A stretch of 64,000 nt of DNA from Mesostigma viride. Taxonomy: Eukaryota > Streptophyta > Mesostigmatophyceae > Mesostigmatales > Mesostigmataceae. This document shows positions 33,737 through 44,026 of the stretch, piece after piece. How positions within the stretch are numbered: position 1 is the first letter of the stretch; each line of letters starts with the position of its first letter. The stretch lies in contig RPFO01000225.1 of assembly GCA_009746045.1 (NCBI GenBank), forward strand, positions 213,501-277,500, written 5' to 3'. The notes beneath the pieces are model-generated. The model had not been told where the DNA came from. It did no database searches and was given only the letters and a program-made list of their open reading frames with translations. Both the position numbers and the translations under genes were made by a program.

Positions 33737-35072
33737 ATGGCAGAAACTCCGTCAACCGCCTCCCATACTCTCTCCGAGGGGGAGGCTTCAGCGCCCAACA
33801 CGATTACGCAACTAATTGCAGATGCGGAAACCATAGCAACGCAGCCCCGGGCCAGCGAGGCAGCCATTACCGCCTCCTCCAAGCGGCTTTGCGTCACCCC
33901 AGCCGACGAGATGGACCGCCAGGTCCCTTTGCCATCGTCTTCTCAACCCAGCGAGGCCACCCCCATTGACGAGGACGACGACGACGCCGACGACGACGAC
34001 GCTGAGTTCGACCCAGCATCCTTCATGCCTGGCAAGGTTGTCGCCGAGCCCCGGTTCTTTTCGCTTACCGCCGAGGAGGCGCAGGCTATCCTGCACCACC
34101 TGAAAGCCAATGACATTCCACTCTATTTTCCCACGTCTGGCGATACCATTTCTACGGACCAGCTTGCCGAAATGGACGAGCCAGAGCTTCGACTTTCTGT
34201 TTTCCTGAGCCACGCGCAGGCCCCCTGCCTCCGGGCACTCTTTGCCGCTTTCAAGGAAGCCGAGCACGGCACCGCCAACACCCCTGATGCTGCTTCCCCG
34301 GAAGCAGACCTGCACAAGCTCAATAAGGAAGTCGCAGACATGGCTGCCCAACTCGGCGCCTTGTCCACTGCTATCCGTCAAGACACTGCTGCGCTTCAAT
34401 CCAGCATTGCCGAGGTCAAGCCGCCCTGGCCACACCTCCCCAGCCAGCAGCCCCTGCACCCACCAGCTATGCTAACGTGGTAAAACAGACGGACATTGCC
34501 AACCTGATGGAAGATGCAGCACGCAGGGGGGCTGCAGCCCACAAGACTGCGGTCGAGGAGGACCTGCGCTCACGCAGTATAGTGGTCCGGTATTTCCAGG
34601 TCGCACAGCAGCCTGAAACGGACCTGATGCTAGCGCAACGCCTGTACCACAGCCTCATCGTGGGCAGGCTGCAACTGGGCAACGAACGCATCCGCATTGA
34701 GTCGGCAGCCTGGATGGCGGGCCAGCCTGGCCCCATCCGGGTGACCTTTGCGAATGTGGCCAGCAAGGTGAAGGTACTCCAGGCCCGCAAGCTCCTAGGC
34801 GGGAAGAACGCGCCGAGCCTCGACGACCTCCTCTCACCGGCCCAGCTAGTCATCAAGAATGGTCTGCTGGGCAGCGACGTGGCGACCAAGGCCAAGCAGG
34901 AGCCAAGAAGGTCTACGTCCGCCTCGTCCACGACACCCCCGTGCTATTCATCAACGGCCAGCGCACGGAGGTGCAGGCGCCGAACAAGCGGCACAAGTCG
35001 GGCCGTCCCAGGCCCGCCCCAGCTGCGTCATCATCGTCTACGCACGTCCCGGGTATGGATGGCGCCCGGTAA
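33737..35072 (+). pseudogene. LINE-B ORF1 with two frameshifts
   Basis: Starts MAETPSTASHTLSEGEAS. It has an acidic run encoded by GAC repeats (33970-34010), then FFSLTAEEAQAILHHLKAN and a coiled-coil-like stretch LNKEVADMAAQLGALSTAI. A frameshift near 34420-34440 leads to PTSYANVVKQTDIANLMEDA and an RRM-like middle part (SIVVRYFQVAQQPETDLM, RIESAAWMAGQPGPIRVTF). A second shift near 34895 leads to KKVYVRLVHDTPVLFINGQR and a Lys/Ser-rich end at the stop 35070-35072. Order (disordered, coiled coil, RNA-binding) is that of LINE ORF1 chaperones. Its N-terminal sequence differs from LINE-C ORF1. Confidence 0.72.
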
Positions 35073-35439
35073 GGGCACACCCTCGCGGCCTCGCGGTACA
35101 ATAGGCTTTGGGCACAGCCTTTATAAACAAGCCCCTTTCCATCCTCATGTCGCACCGTGCGAGCATGATCAGGATGCAAGGTCGCCAGGCACGCCACGGT
35201 CAACCTTCCCGCCAATTTACCAGCCTTACACGCCTCCTAGCCCGCCTTGAGCGGGATGAGGCCCAGTCGACACGCCGGCGACCCCAGCCAGGACGGAGAC
35301 GACGCATATCCGTCCTGAAAGAAAGCCTCCATGCGTTGACAAGCATTAACCCCAATCGCCACCCTCCCCCTCCCCCCCCCCCCACCCCCACCCCCACCTC
35401 CAGCACTACCCTTCTCCACCCCCACCCCCACCCCCACCC

Positions 35440-38400
35440 CCCCGCTAATAGGGCAACGGCCCATTCTTGGTATTGCTAGTTTTAACGTGCGCACCCTCCC
35501 TGCAGATCCTTCTACGAGCGGCGGCACCCCAGCACGCCAACGCGTCGACGAGCTGATCGCCCTGTGCGCCGACAACAAGATCGCTGTTCTTGGAGTCCAG
35601 GAGCACCGACGCACCGTTGACCCTCAGCACGCGGTCAACGGTCTGCTGGTCGACGACCTGCGTGCAGGCTGGCGGTTCCACTATGGTGGCGGCGACGCGC
35701 CGGGCCAAGGTGGTGTGGGCCTCTTGTGCTCGCCGGCAGCATCAGAGCAGCTCCAGTCCATCGTGCTGCGGTCCCCGCGTGTGCTAGTGGCCACTTTTTC
35801 GGCCACTGAGGGCCATTCACACCACACGCTAACCGTTATCGTGGGATATGCACCACATGCGGGTCGAGCTCAGGCGGAACGTGAGGCCTTCTTCGACGCC
35901 CTCAAGGAGGAGGAGGCCAACATCCCAGCTCGGCACTTCCTGGTTATGCTGCTCGACGCCAACGCCACGCTGCCAGTTGGCACTGGGGGCGCTCAGTATT
36001 CCCCAACCAACACGACAGCCAACGGTAACACGCCTTTATTTGCGAATCTGCTGGCAGAATCTGCGCTGGTTGCATGCAATGCTTCTTTCGCACGCCCCGC
36101 TGAGCAGCTGGCCACCTTTTTTGGGCCGTCGGATCGGGTGGTGTGCCTTGATTATGTCTGCGTACGTCGGGCTCAGCGCCCCTCAGTTGTCGATGCTCGC
36201 GTCCTGCAAGATTCTGTCAGCACGGTGGAATCTGATCATCGTCTCGTGCTCGCTCGCATCAGATTGCGGTTTCCTGGGGTGAAACCGTCGCGACAGCTGG
36301 CACCTCAGCCAGATCTGAAAGTGCTCCGGATTGTGCTGAAGGATGCCGACAAGATGTCAGCAGAAGAGCAGGCCGCTATGTCGCACAGGGATGATTTCCT
36401 GGCCGTATTCGACGCCGGGGGCAGCCGACAGCAGTTACACGCCATTCCGCCGCCGGGGGATATTTCAGTGATCCTCCGTGGTGTCGCCGCCAAGTATCGC
36501 CTGGCTGCCCGCACCCTCCCCACCTTGCCTCCGCGTCGGCAGCTTGCTGTCCACCGTCACGCACCGACAGTGGTCGCCGCCAGGCAGATGCTCCGCCGCA
36601 ACAGAGATCCGCTCGCCAAACCTGGGCTGCAAGCAGCTCTGAGGGCCGCCTACGAGCAGGCTGAGAAGGCAGATGCTCAGCAGATGGTCAAGGACCTGCG
36701 CAGCTGCCAGCAGAAGCACGACGGCAAGGGGGCCTGGTTCTGGTACAAGCGCCTCGGGCACCCGGACGGCCTCGGCCGGCCCCACCGCCACGACGTCCCC
36801 GGCGCCCCAGCCAAGCGGCTTCGTACCTGGGCCACGGCCACGGCCGAGGTCGTGGGGACAGCTGCGCCGCCCCCACCCCTGCTCCCAGCCGCCGCCGCCC
36901 GCCGGCCGCCCTGGCCGGCCCCGCAGGGCCCCCGGCCCCGCCTAGGTCAGCGGCGGACTACCTAGTCCCCCCGCTGGTCGGCCCACTTGGCGACCCGTCT
37001 GACATGCCTCCTTTCACCTCTCGCGAGGTCACGGAGGCGGTCCAGCGCCTGCGTTATGACGCAGCCACCGGCTCTGACGAGATTCCGGCCGCAGTTGTAA
37101 AACTTGCAGCCGAATTCGAGGACACAGGTGTTATGCTGCTCTTCCGGGACATCTGCAACCGCCTTCTGCTGTCGTCGCAACCACCTCCAGCGGCCTGGCA
37201 ACACAGTTTTCGCACGATGCTGTACAAGAACAAGGGGTCGCCTGCCGACCCCGGCAACTACAGAGGGGTGTGCATTCAAAGTGCCCCCCTCAAGCTTCTT
37301 ATGCGGCTCATCCTGAACCGCCTGCGCACGGCCCTGGACGGTCACCTCAGCGAGACTCAGCACGGCTTCCGTTCAGGTCGCAACACAGTACAGGCGCTCT
37401 TCGCTACTCGCCGACTGGTGGAGGAACTGCAACGCCTTCAGCCTGGTGAGTCCCCTTTGCACCTTGTGCTGGTGGACTTCATCAAAGCCTTCGATTCGGT
37501 TTTCTGGCCTGCGCTTTGGGACATCCTCGAGTTGTTCCGGATCCCCCGCCCCCTGATTGCTGTCATCCGCAACCTGTATGAAGGGTCCACCACTTCGGTG
37601 CGCACTTCTTACGGGACCACGCCCCCATGCCCTTTACAGAAGGGTGTGTGGCAGGGCTGCGTGCTGTCGCCCTACCTGTTCATTATTGTTGTCGAATACG
37701 TAATGATTCAGGCGCGCAAGCGATTTGCCCGCATCGTGGGCAGGGAACCAGGAGTGCAGGTTGCTAACAAATTCTGGCATGGCGGTGCGGACACGGAGAT
37801 TCGGCTGGCAGACATCATTTACGCAGACGACACCACCCTCTTTGAGGACACTGAGCACGTGCAGACATGGCTTGACTGCCTGGCTCTCGAGGCCCGTGCA
37901 GTGGGGCTTGAGGTCAGCAAGAAGACAGAGGCCCTGGCGGTTGGGCTCACCACCTCAGCGCCGCCCCTCTATCTCCTAGACGGCTCTCGAGTCCTGTATC
38001 GGGACCGCGTTAAGCTGCTGGGCAGCCTGCTCCCTAGCTGCGAGGTGGATGTGGACCACCGCATCTCCCTCGCCTGGCACGCTTTACGCCAGTACCGGGC
38101 CCTATGGCGCAAGCCCCTGGGCAAGATCGAGAAACAGGACCTGTTCAAGGTCCTCGTCCTTCCTGTTCTCACGTATGGCGCCGAGACGTGGACCCTCACC
38201 GCCGACCTGGCCCGCAAGCTGGACGGCGCGGTCACCAGCATGCTGCGTTCCATTTTCAGAGTAGGATATGCTGCTCATGTCCGCAATGAGGACCTGTACC
38301 AGGGCATGCCCTATATCACCAGCACAATTAAGCAACGCCGCCTGCGGCAGCTAGTAGGGCACCTAGCTCGCACCAATCAGGTAGACACCTCACGTGGCCC

Positions 38401-38645
38401 CCCGCAGGACTGCGACCAGCCCAGCCTGGCCGGCACCTCCTGACGTGGGCTGGGCCCAGTGATGTTAGACGCCGCAAGGCCCGCACCTTCAAAGAACAGC
38501 TAGTAGAGGACATGGGGGGCCTCGGCCTCTCCGTGATTTGGAAGAAGATGATGGACAAGGCCAAGTGGGCCCAGGTCATAGAGGACAACGAGCCCCCCCC
38601 AGTGGGGAAGCGCCCGCGTGTGCAATCCCACGGGAGGCACGCTAG
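35440..38645 (+). pseudogene. LINE-B ORF2 (endonuclease-reverse transcriptase), frameshifted
   Basis: The endonuclease begins near PILGIASFNVRTLPADPS and includes VLGVQEHRR (catalytic Glu), VGYAPHAG, LLDANATLPVG and VESDHRLVLARI (terminal Asp-His). A linker rich in Lys/Gln follows. A frameshift lies at about 36900-36945. The RT frame opens with VPPLVGPLGDPSDMPPFTS, then GFRSGRNTVQALF, VDFIKAFDSVFW and IIYADDTTLFEDTE. A 1-nt loss in the C run near 38403 truncates this copy at 38443 relative to the truncated copy, whose frame continues to an HGRHAR end; the equivalent stop here is 38643-38645. The start codon is uncertain. Confidence 0.82.
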
Positions 38646-39181
38646 ATAGCTCCCCCTAGGGCAGCGTGCGGCTGCCTAGATAGATGATGTAGTTAGAATG
38701 TTGCTAGATAGATGTAGTATGTAGCCAATGTAGATAGATTAGACCGGTAGGAATGTTTGCACCCATCCATCCATTCATCGGGGTTAATGCTCCGTGACTC
38801 CCCAACAGGAGCACGAGTCTAATTAATTAATTAATTATGGAACTCCGGCATGCGACGCTACTGGATGGTTGCAAATGAACAAAACCGCAAAATCTGGGAC
38901 CCTGGCGCGGACCAGGATAAGCCCAGCCCACTTGAGATCTTTCATGACCTCATGGGCAAAAACAGGATCTTTACCCACATGCCCAATGACAACCCATTAG
39001 AAGTCCAGTGGCTTCCGTGGTCTAGTAAGGCTCCGTTTTAGCCACTGACATCTTGATACCCTAGGCTTAGCAGGGATTACCTATTGGCTATATTTGGAAT
39101 AAACGTACACCTATTTACCTGGAATACCGAACCGAACACCGAATTTGTTCAGTATACGGCGAACGGTCTGTCCGTCTGAAC

Positions 39182-39229
39182 ATATTCGATCCCCATTAGG
39201 TTGTCTCTTTGATATTCGATCCCCATTAG
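39182..39229 (-). repeat. Same 12-bp micro-insertion flanked by 18-bp direct repeats
   Basis: ATATTCGATCCCCATTAG occurs at 39182-39199 and 39212-39229, separated by GTTGTCTCTTTG (39200-39211), the exact reverse complement of the CAAAGAGACAAC insert at 32542-32553. It lies in native MITE (hAT-1) sequence. Confidence 0.92.
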
Positions 39230-39849
39230 AATACGTTATAGTAGCTACTGTCGTCATTATTCGATCGGCGTCCGAATAGCAGTGTTTTTTTTAGTGGCGA
39301 TACACCGCCAAATGTGGCGGTGTGGCACTTTTTTTGGCAAAATGTGGCGTTGCCACCCACTTTGACAGGGCTCCCAAGAAGCCACAATTTGGCCGTGCTG
39401 TTCTACTTCGTAGTTTCGTTTCGCCACAGGGTGGCCGTGCCTGAAGTTTACTCTAGTACAGGTTACGCCACAATTGGCGGTGTCAGCCGGTCTTCCGGTC
39501 GGCGTTCCGCCACAAGCCTCCCTAGTACTAGACTACTACTATGAGTACTACTATGACTGACTGACTGCATAGTGCATGTACAGTACGTAGAGCCCGGCCG
39601 GCGGCCAAGTGCCAAGTGGCAAGTGGCCCGCTGCCCGAGACCAGAGCACGGAGAGTGCACTGTGCAGACTGCAGCTTGTGTGCATTTCATTAACTGCATT
39701 TTCACGACAGCTGGCTCATATAACAGCTGGCGAGTGGCGGCCTGGCGCCTCAGTATTAAGTCACTCGCCAGCCATACTGCATTGACTAATGTGTTTCGAC
39801 TTTCGGCACTAGTAATCGTTGTTGTTAATTTACCAAGTAGGAAAAATCC

Positions 39850-42452
39850 ATGGCAGACGCTGGGCCGTTTAGGCCACCTGGGCCGCCGCAGGTAGTGAGG
39901 GGAGGAGAGAGAAGAAATAGTGTGTTTTATGGCACCGGGCTTGGCCGGAAGCCTTTGGCCCTCCCAGCCGGAATGCGATGCAAACCAATCTTTCCAGGTC
40001 CGAATGGAGCCTCCATTGTCGTTGGGAAAACCAAGGCGACGGTAGAGATCGCTCCCGAGGAGGCGAAAAGGCTTAGGTCGAAGGAGACGCGGGCTGCTGC
40101 TCGGCGGGTAGAGAGTGAGGGGGCGCCCGAACATCCCGAGGTGATAGGGGCAGACGCGAACTACATCAAGGTCAGCATTAAGGTCATGGACGGGGAAGTG
40201 GGGTCCGATGTGCCTTCGAATGGATGTGATGCGCCCCTCATTTCCTTGGTGCTGCTTTCCATTTTCGTAGCGCCACCTGCCAAGAGGGATTGGAAGGGCG
40301 CGGATGCCAATAGGAAGTGGAAACCCGAATGGGGGCTGCGTTTCCCATGGTTGCGCTATGACGAAGAGAAGGACGAAGCATACTGCGGCCCTTGCCGTGA
40401 TGCCAAGGTCACCATCGGGCTGGGTAGGGGGACCAAGGTTTTCAAGATCGACACTTTCAAGACACACGTTGTGGCTGACTCTCACGTGGCCGCCATTGCG
40501 AAGGAGAAGAGCGAGTGCCTGCGGGTGTATTCAGGGGAGGAGAGGAGCACGCAGAGCCGGCAGAGGCAGACGGTCATGGGCGAGTTTGCCCCCCCCCTGG
40601 TCAGCTGAGCAAGTCCGACCGACTTAAGCTCAAGCAGTTCAAGGCGATGGCGTACACCCTGGCGAAGGGTAAGCCTATGACTGATTATGAGTCGCTGCCA
40701 ACGCTCCTTTGCGAATACGAGGAGATGAGGGACGCGCTCCCCTCCCACCATTGGACTGACGGCTCAGGTTGGGAGATGGCGGAGGCGTTGGATGCCGTGT
40801 TGCTTGCTGACCTTAAGGCAAGGGTCGCCGCGGCTAGGTATGTCGCGGTCACCGTCGATGAGTCCAAGGCCAATGATAACGTAGAATTCATGTCGGTGGA
40901 GGTGGCTTTTGTGGAGGATGGAATAAAGCAGCAGGAGTTTGTCACGCTAAAAAAGGTAACTGCGGTGGACGCCCTCTCCCTGCACAACGAGCTGTGCATA
41001 GTAATGCGAGGCATGCTCGGAATCACGGACGATCAGCTCGTGGTGAAGCTGGTTGGCTTCGGGTCAGATGGGGCATCGGTGATGATGGGGCAGCGGAAGG
41101 GTGTCGGGAAGAAGCTCTTGATGAGCAATGCACCCTTCCTCGTGCCCATGCACTGCGCGCCGCACAAGCTCAGCCTGATAGCGAACGAGCTCAAGGGGAA
41201 CTCCTTGTTTGCGCGGGTGGAGTCAATCCTCAAGTCAGCACACAACTGGGTGGCGCACTCAGCCATGAAGTCAGAGCAACTGAAGATGTGGCAGGGGATG
41301 CTGGGCACGGGTGGCCGGAAGCTGCAGCGCGTGTCCGACACACGCTGGCTTAGCGTGCAGGGGTGCCTCAACACGTTCCGCATTGAGTATCCTGCGATCG
41401 CCATGTGCTTGGCCACCTACCAACACAAGGAAGTGGAGCAAATGGCAGCAGCACAGGACTTGCTAGCCAACATGCTGGACATTGACACCCAGCTCGGGGT
41501 GGTCGTGTTCGCGCGCATGCTGGATGCCATGAATTTCTTGGTCAAGCAGTGCCAGCAGCAGGACCTGCAGCTCGACACCCTTGCCCATGCGATCGAGGAC
41601 TGCAAGACAACAATCCGTGATGAGTATGTGGAAGGGCCCAAGGTGTTCACTGGGACCCTCTGGAAGGGGTTTATAGACTTGGATGCCGACACGTCACCCT
41701 TTCTCACCGACCGCGGCGAGGTTTTCCGCAACTGCCAGGAAATGGAACACCCGGTAACATGTCAAACGGTGCACGAGGCCTCGGGTTCTCGGGCTCGCTA
41801 CGTTTCAGTGGCAAGTGTCACGGAGGAGGAGTTCAGACTCCGCGTAATTGCTGCGCAGGAGCAGGCTACCGCTGCGGCCAAGGTGGTGCTGGACGACTTC
41901 GATATCCGATTCCCACCAAACGGTCTGCTCTCCGCGATGTCCATTTTGCAGCCAGGCTGGTGGACTGAGAAGGAGCGCGACGTGGCCGAGGTGCAGAAAC
42001 AAGTTCAGGTGCTCAAGCGCAAGTTTGCTGTGGGGGTCACCATGGTGAATGGGAAGAAGGTGGGCCCACTGATTTCCCCGTCCCTCCTGGATGACCAGCT
42101 CGACTCCTTTATGCTCATGATGAAGAGCAACAGCCAGGAGTACACGTCCGCAAGGGCGTTGTGGAAGGTTTTGTTGACCAACCCGCTCATGCACGAGTTT
42201 GTGGGGGCGTATCTGCAGCTGGCAGAGTTGATGCTGCTCCTCCCTCTTACCAGCGTGGAGAATGAGCGGAGGTTCAGCCACATGAATTTCATTAAGAGCG
42301 ATATTCGCAACCGCCTTCTCGAGCGCCATCTGAACGTGGCGGTCCGCATCTTTGCATGCAGCTCTTCATACGAAGACATGCCGATCCAGGCGGCATATGC
42401 AGTGTGGTCTGCGGAGAAGGGCCGCCGCGCAACCGGCAGTGTTCTTACTTAA
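39850..42452 (+). pseudogene. hAT transposase with one apparent frameshift
   Basis: Cut-and-paste transposase. The frame opens at MADAGPFRPPGPP. The N-terminal half has a zinc-finger-like block, YCGPCRDAK with later TFKTHVVADSHVAA (C2H2-type, BED/TTF-like DNA binding). After a 1-nt shift in the C8 run near 40590-40597 the frame continues QLSKSDRLKLKQF. RNase-H-like catalytic blocks follow: YVAVTVDESKAND (first Asp), LVGFGSDGASVMMGQ (second Asp) and VSDTRWLS. The C terminus has the hAT dimerisation motif LLPLTSVENERRFSHMNFIK. Total length is about 860 residues, usual for hAT. The shift may be real or a sequencing error in the C run; otherwise the gene looks intact and young. Confidence 0.88.
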
Positions 42453-42479
42453 ATACATAATTGCTTATATGATTCCTTG

Positions 42480-42580
42480 CTGCTAGCTACTAAGTTTTCT
42501 TATTTTCTGTGCTTTCCGCGGAATCTCAAATTTTGGGCAGCTAGCGTTTTCAAGTTTGTTGCCCGGCCTTCTGACGACAA
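42480..42580 (+). mobile_element. SINE-like repeat, copy 3, inside hAT-2
   Basis: CTGCTAGCTACTAAG, TTTCCGCGGAATCTC, GGGCAGCTAGCGTTTTC and TCTGACGACAA follow the order of the copies at 10590 and 11060. It lies just after the transposase stop, so it may form part of the hAT-2 3' UTR. Confidence 0.55.
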
Positions 42581-43385
42581 CGTAATTGCTTACATTGTCC
42601 CCGCCATCGGCATGTAGTCAAGTGTGCAAGCTAGTCATGGCTTCGCTTTTAGAGGGGCGTAATTATTAATGAACTTTAAATAAAATGATGAGGCCACCAA
42701 TGAGCAATTGCGAATGAGCCATAATCCTTATTATTCGTTCATGACGGAATCACGGAAACTAGGAAGCCAAACATTACTAAGTCGGTCGTGAGAAGTAATA
42801 CTGCGCCAATACAACAAATTAAGTAAGTTCAAAGCACACAGTGCTTTTTTTTGAATTTATTCTCGCGTGACGTAGTGATTTCATAAATTTAGTACGGCCG
42901 CTTACTGAAGCTTATGAGCTGACTAACTTTCAGTTGACTTTTGACTGAGTAACCTCACTTCATAGTAGACTGAAACTAATTAGGTAACTATAATGCATCC
43001 TTAGTCTCATTATTTAACGCGTTAGTAAACACTACACCTTCATAGGTTTTTATACTTTTCATTTAAGTAGGAAGACACAAGTGCAATTGAAGTATGATGA
43101 GAATGGGGCTGCCCGCCAGCAGGCCGGGCAGCCGGCGGCCCGGCGCCCGGCGCCGATGCCTGAGACGGAGACGCTCGCCCGCCTTGTGTACAGCCAGTAC
43201 GGCGCCGCGCCGCGCTGACCCCACTGCCGGCAGGGTCATTTGCTGCACCAAAAAGCCAGCCCGCCACACGTGGCCGTGCCAAGCCCAATTTTAATTGGCT
43301 TAAAGCCACACATTGGCCGAGTAAACTGAAGTTTTCATAGTTCGAAACGCCACAAGTGGCCTAGCGCCACTAGTAGCGAAAACCT
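42581..43385. other. hAT-2 3' non-coding region
   Basis: No coding signal. AT-rich, then a GC-rich patch (43100-43250), then subterminal CACAAGTGGC/GCCACAC words leading to the right terminal repeat. Confidence 0.6.
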
Positions 43386-43571
43386 TAAAAAAAACACTGC
43401 CGAATAGTTCGGAGAACTATTCGGTGTTCGATTCGGGAAGGGCCCTTCAGCTCCGAACATATTCGGTATCGGTATCGGGAGGCTCCAAACATATTCGGCA
43501 TAGGGTTCGGGGCACCCCCCTGGTCCGAGTATCCGATTCGGCAAGCCAAAACGCTATTCGGTACAACCCTA

Positions 43572-44026
43572 TCAGTTTGCACGAGATAGGCGACAGAATT
43601 ATCAGAACAAGCGTTGCCGGTGCCAGCCTACCGAGCCTAGCCCGTGCCCAAGCCCGTGCCACACGTCGCCTTCATGGACCGCGCGTGGACAACTGGGGCA
43701 CCGAGGCTTGTGCATCGTTCTCCGTTACCTATGCTCTGGCTGTGATTTTACAACAGGGTTGGTATCAATGCCTCACCTCCGTTGGTTCGGCTAGCCCTAT
43801 ATGCGAGGTGTTTGCTTGCCATCACGATGTCAATGCGCTGTGCCGCGTATTTACTAGTGTGCCCCACGGAATTAGGCGCCGAACTTTGGAGTAGTCTGCT
43901 GACCGCGCTTCTTCACAGGGGTTGAGACGATGCCAACGGCATGACTGATTGCGCTGCGGTCGTTCGGATTTCCGCGATGATTAGGAGTTAAATAACCCCT
44001 TCTTGTGTACAGTGTTTTTAGTTTCA
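43572..44026. promoter_or_regulatory. Likely 5' flank/promoter side of the VPS23 gene
   Basis: 455 bp between the right edge of the nested MITE (its TCAGTTTG duplication is 43572-43579) and the VPS23 start codon. Together with 28076-28502 this is the likely original divergent intergenic region. No motif was assigned. Confidence 0.4.

Larger units (their letters stand above)
33580..38835 (+). mobile_element. LINE-B: near full-length non-LTR retrotransposon inside LINE-A
   Basis: Plus-strand element of about 5.26 kb flanked by TATGGAACT (33571-33579 and 38836-38844), which splits a LINE-A codon run that continues in frame on the far side. It has a 5' leader, ORF1 (33737-35072), ORF2 (from about 35440 to 38645) and a 3' UTR ending in TGCTCCGTGACTCCCCAACA, GGAGCACGAGTCT and an (AATT)n tail. 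A 5'-truncated near-identical copy is at 3076-4943. Confidence 0.88.
29340..39041 (+). pseudogene. LINE-A ORF2 (endonuclease-reverse transcriptase), broken three times
   Basis: The N-terminal APE-type endonuclease starts MSQLTIISWNVQGLNTYG and has GLQEHKF, GDFNVDLDHG and a final SDHYPCLL (catalytic Asp-His). RT follows: GAPGADG-type entry block KTGSAPGADGLPVEFF, LFWDFEKAFDRICWKYL, SLPQGDCLSPLL and AYADDTTNI. A zinc-knuckle-like C-terminal part (CLCTNPTETVEHRFLWC) lies at 33260-33320. This arrangement resembles L1-type elements. Breaks: a 1-nt shift near the T6 run at 30631-30636; a 31-bp micro-insertion at 32523-32572; and LINE-B inserted after LWN at 33579. The frame resumes in register at 38845 (SGMRRYWMVANEQNRK) and stops at 39041. 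Confidence 0.85.
28562..39121 (+). mobile_element. LINE-A: non-LTR retrotransposon, split by LINE-B
   Basis: Plus-strand LINE bounded by a perfect 17-bp duplication (28545-28561 and 39122-39138). Its pieces are 28562-33579 and 38845-39121, about 5.3 kb when joined. A 5' region of about 780 bp has no intact ORF1; a short frame at 29158 (MMPSSTGSIEEATAQ) may be its remnant. ORF2 runs from 29340 to 39041. No poly(A) or TTAA tail is seen at its 3' end. Confidence 0.85.
39280..43399 (+). mobile_element. hAT-2: complete hAT transposon
   Basis: 4,120-bp element with terminal inverted repeats CAGTGTTTTTTTTA at 39280-39293 and, reverse-complemented, at 43386-43399. It is flanked by the 8-bp duplication CCGAATAG (39272-39279 and 43400-43407), typical of hAT elements. 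Subterminal GCCACA/TGTGGC words occur at both ends. It encodes one transposase, has a SINE-like block near its 3' end, and sits in the right arm of the hAT-1 MITE. Confidence 0.95.
28503..43571. mobile_element. hAT-1: small hAT-type MITE enlarged to 15 kb by nested insertions
   Basis: Perfect 18-bp terminal inverted repeats TAGGGTTGTACCGAATAG (28503-28520; reverse complement at 43554-43571) are flanked by the 8-bp duplication TCAGTTTG (28495-28502 and 43572-43579), the hAT hallmark. Native pieces are 28503-28561, 39139-39279 and 43408-43571, rich in CCGAATA/TATTCGG subterminal motifs. Removing LINE-A, hAT-2, their duplications and a 30-bp micro-insertion leaves about 330 bp, so it is a non-autonomous MITE. 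Confidence 0.9.
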
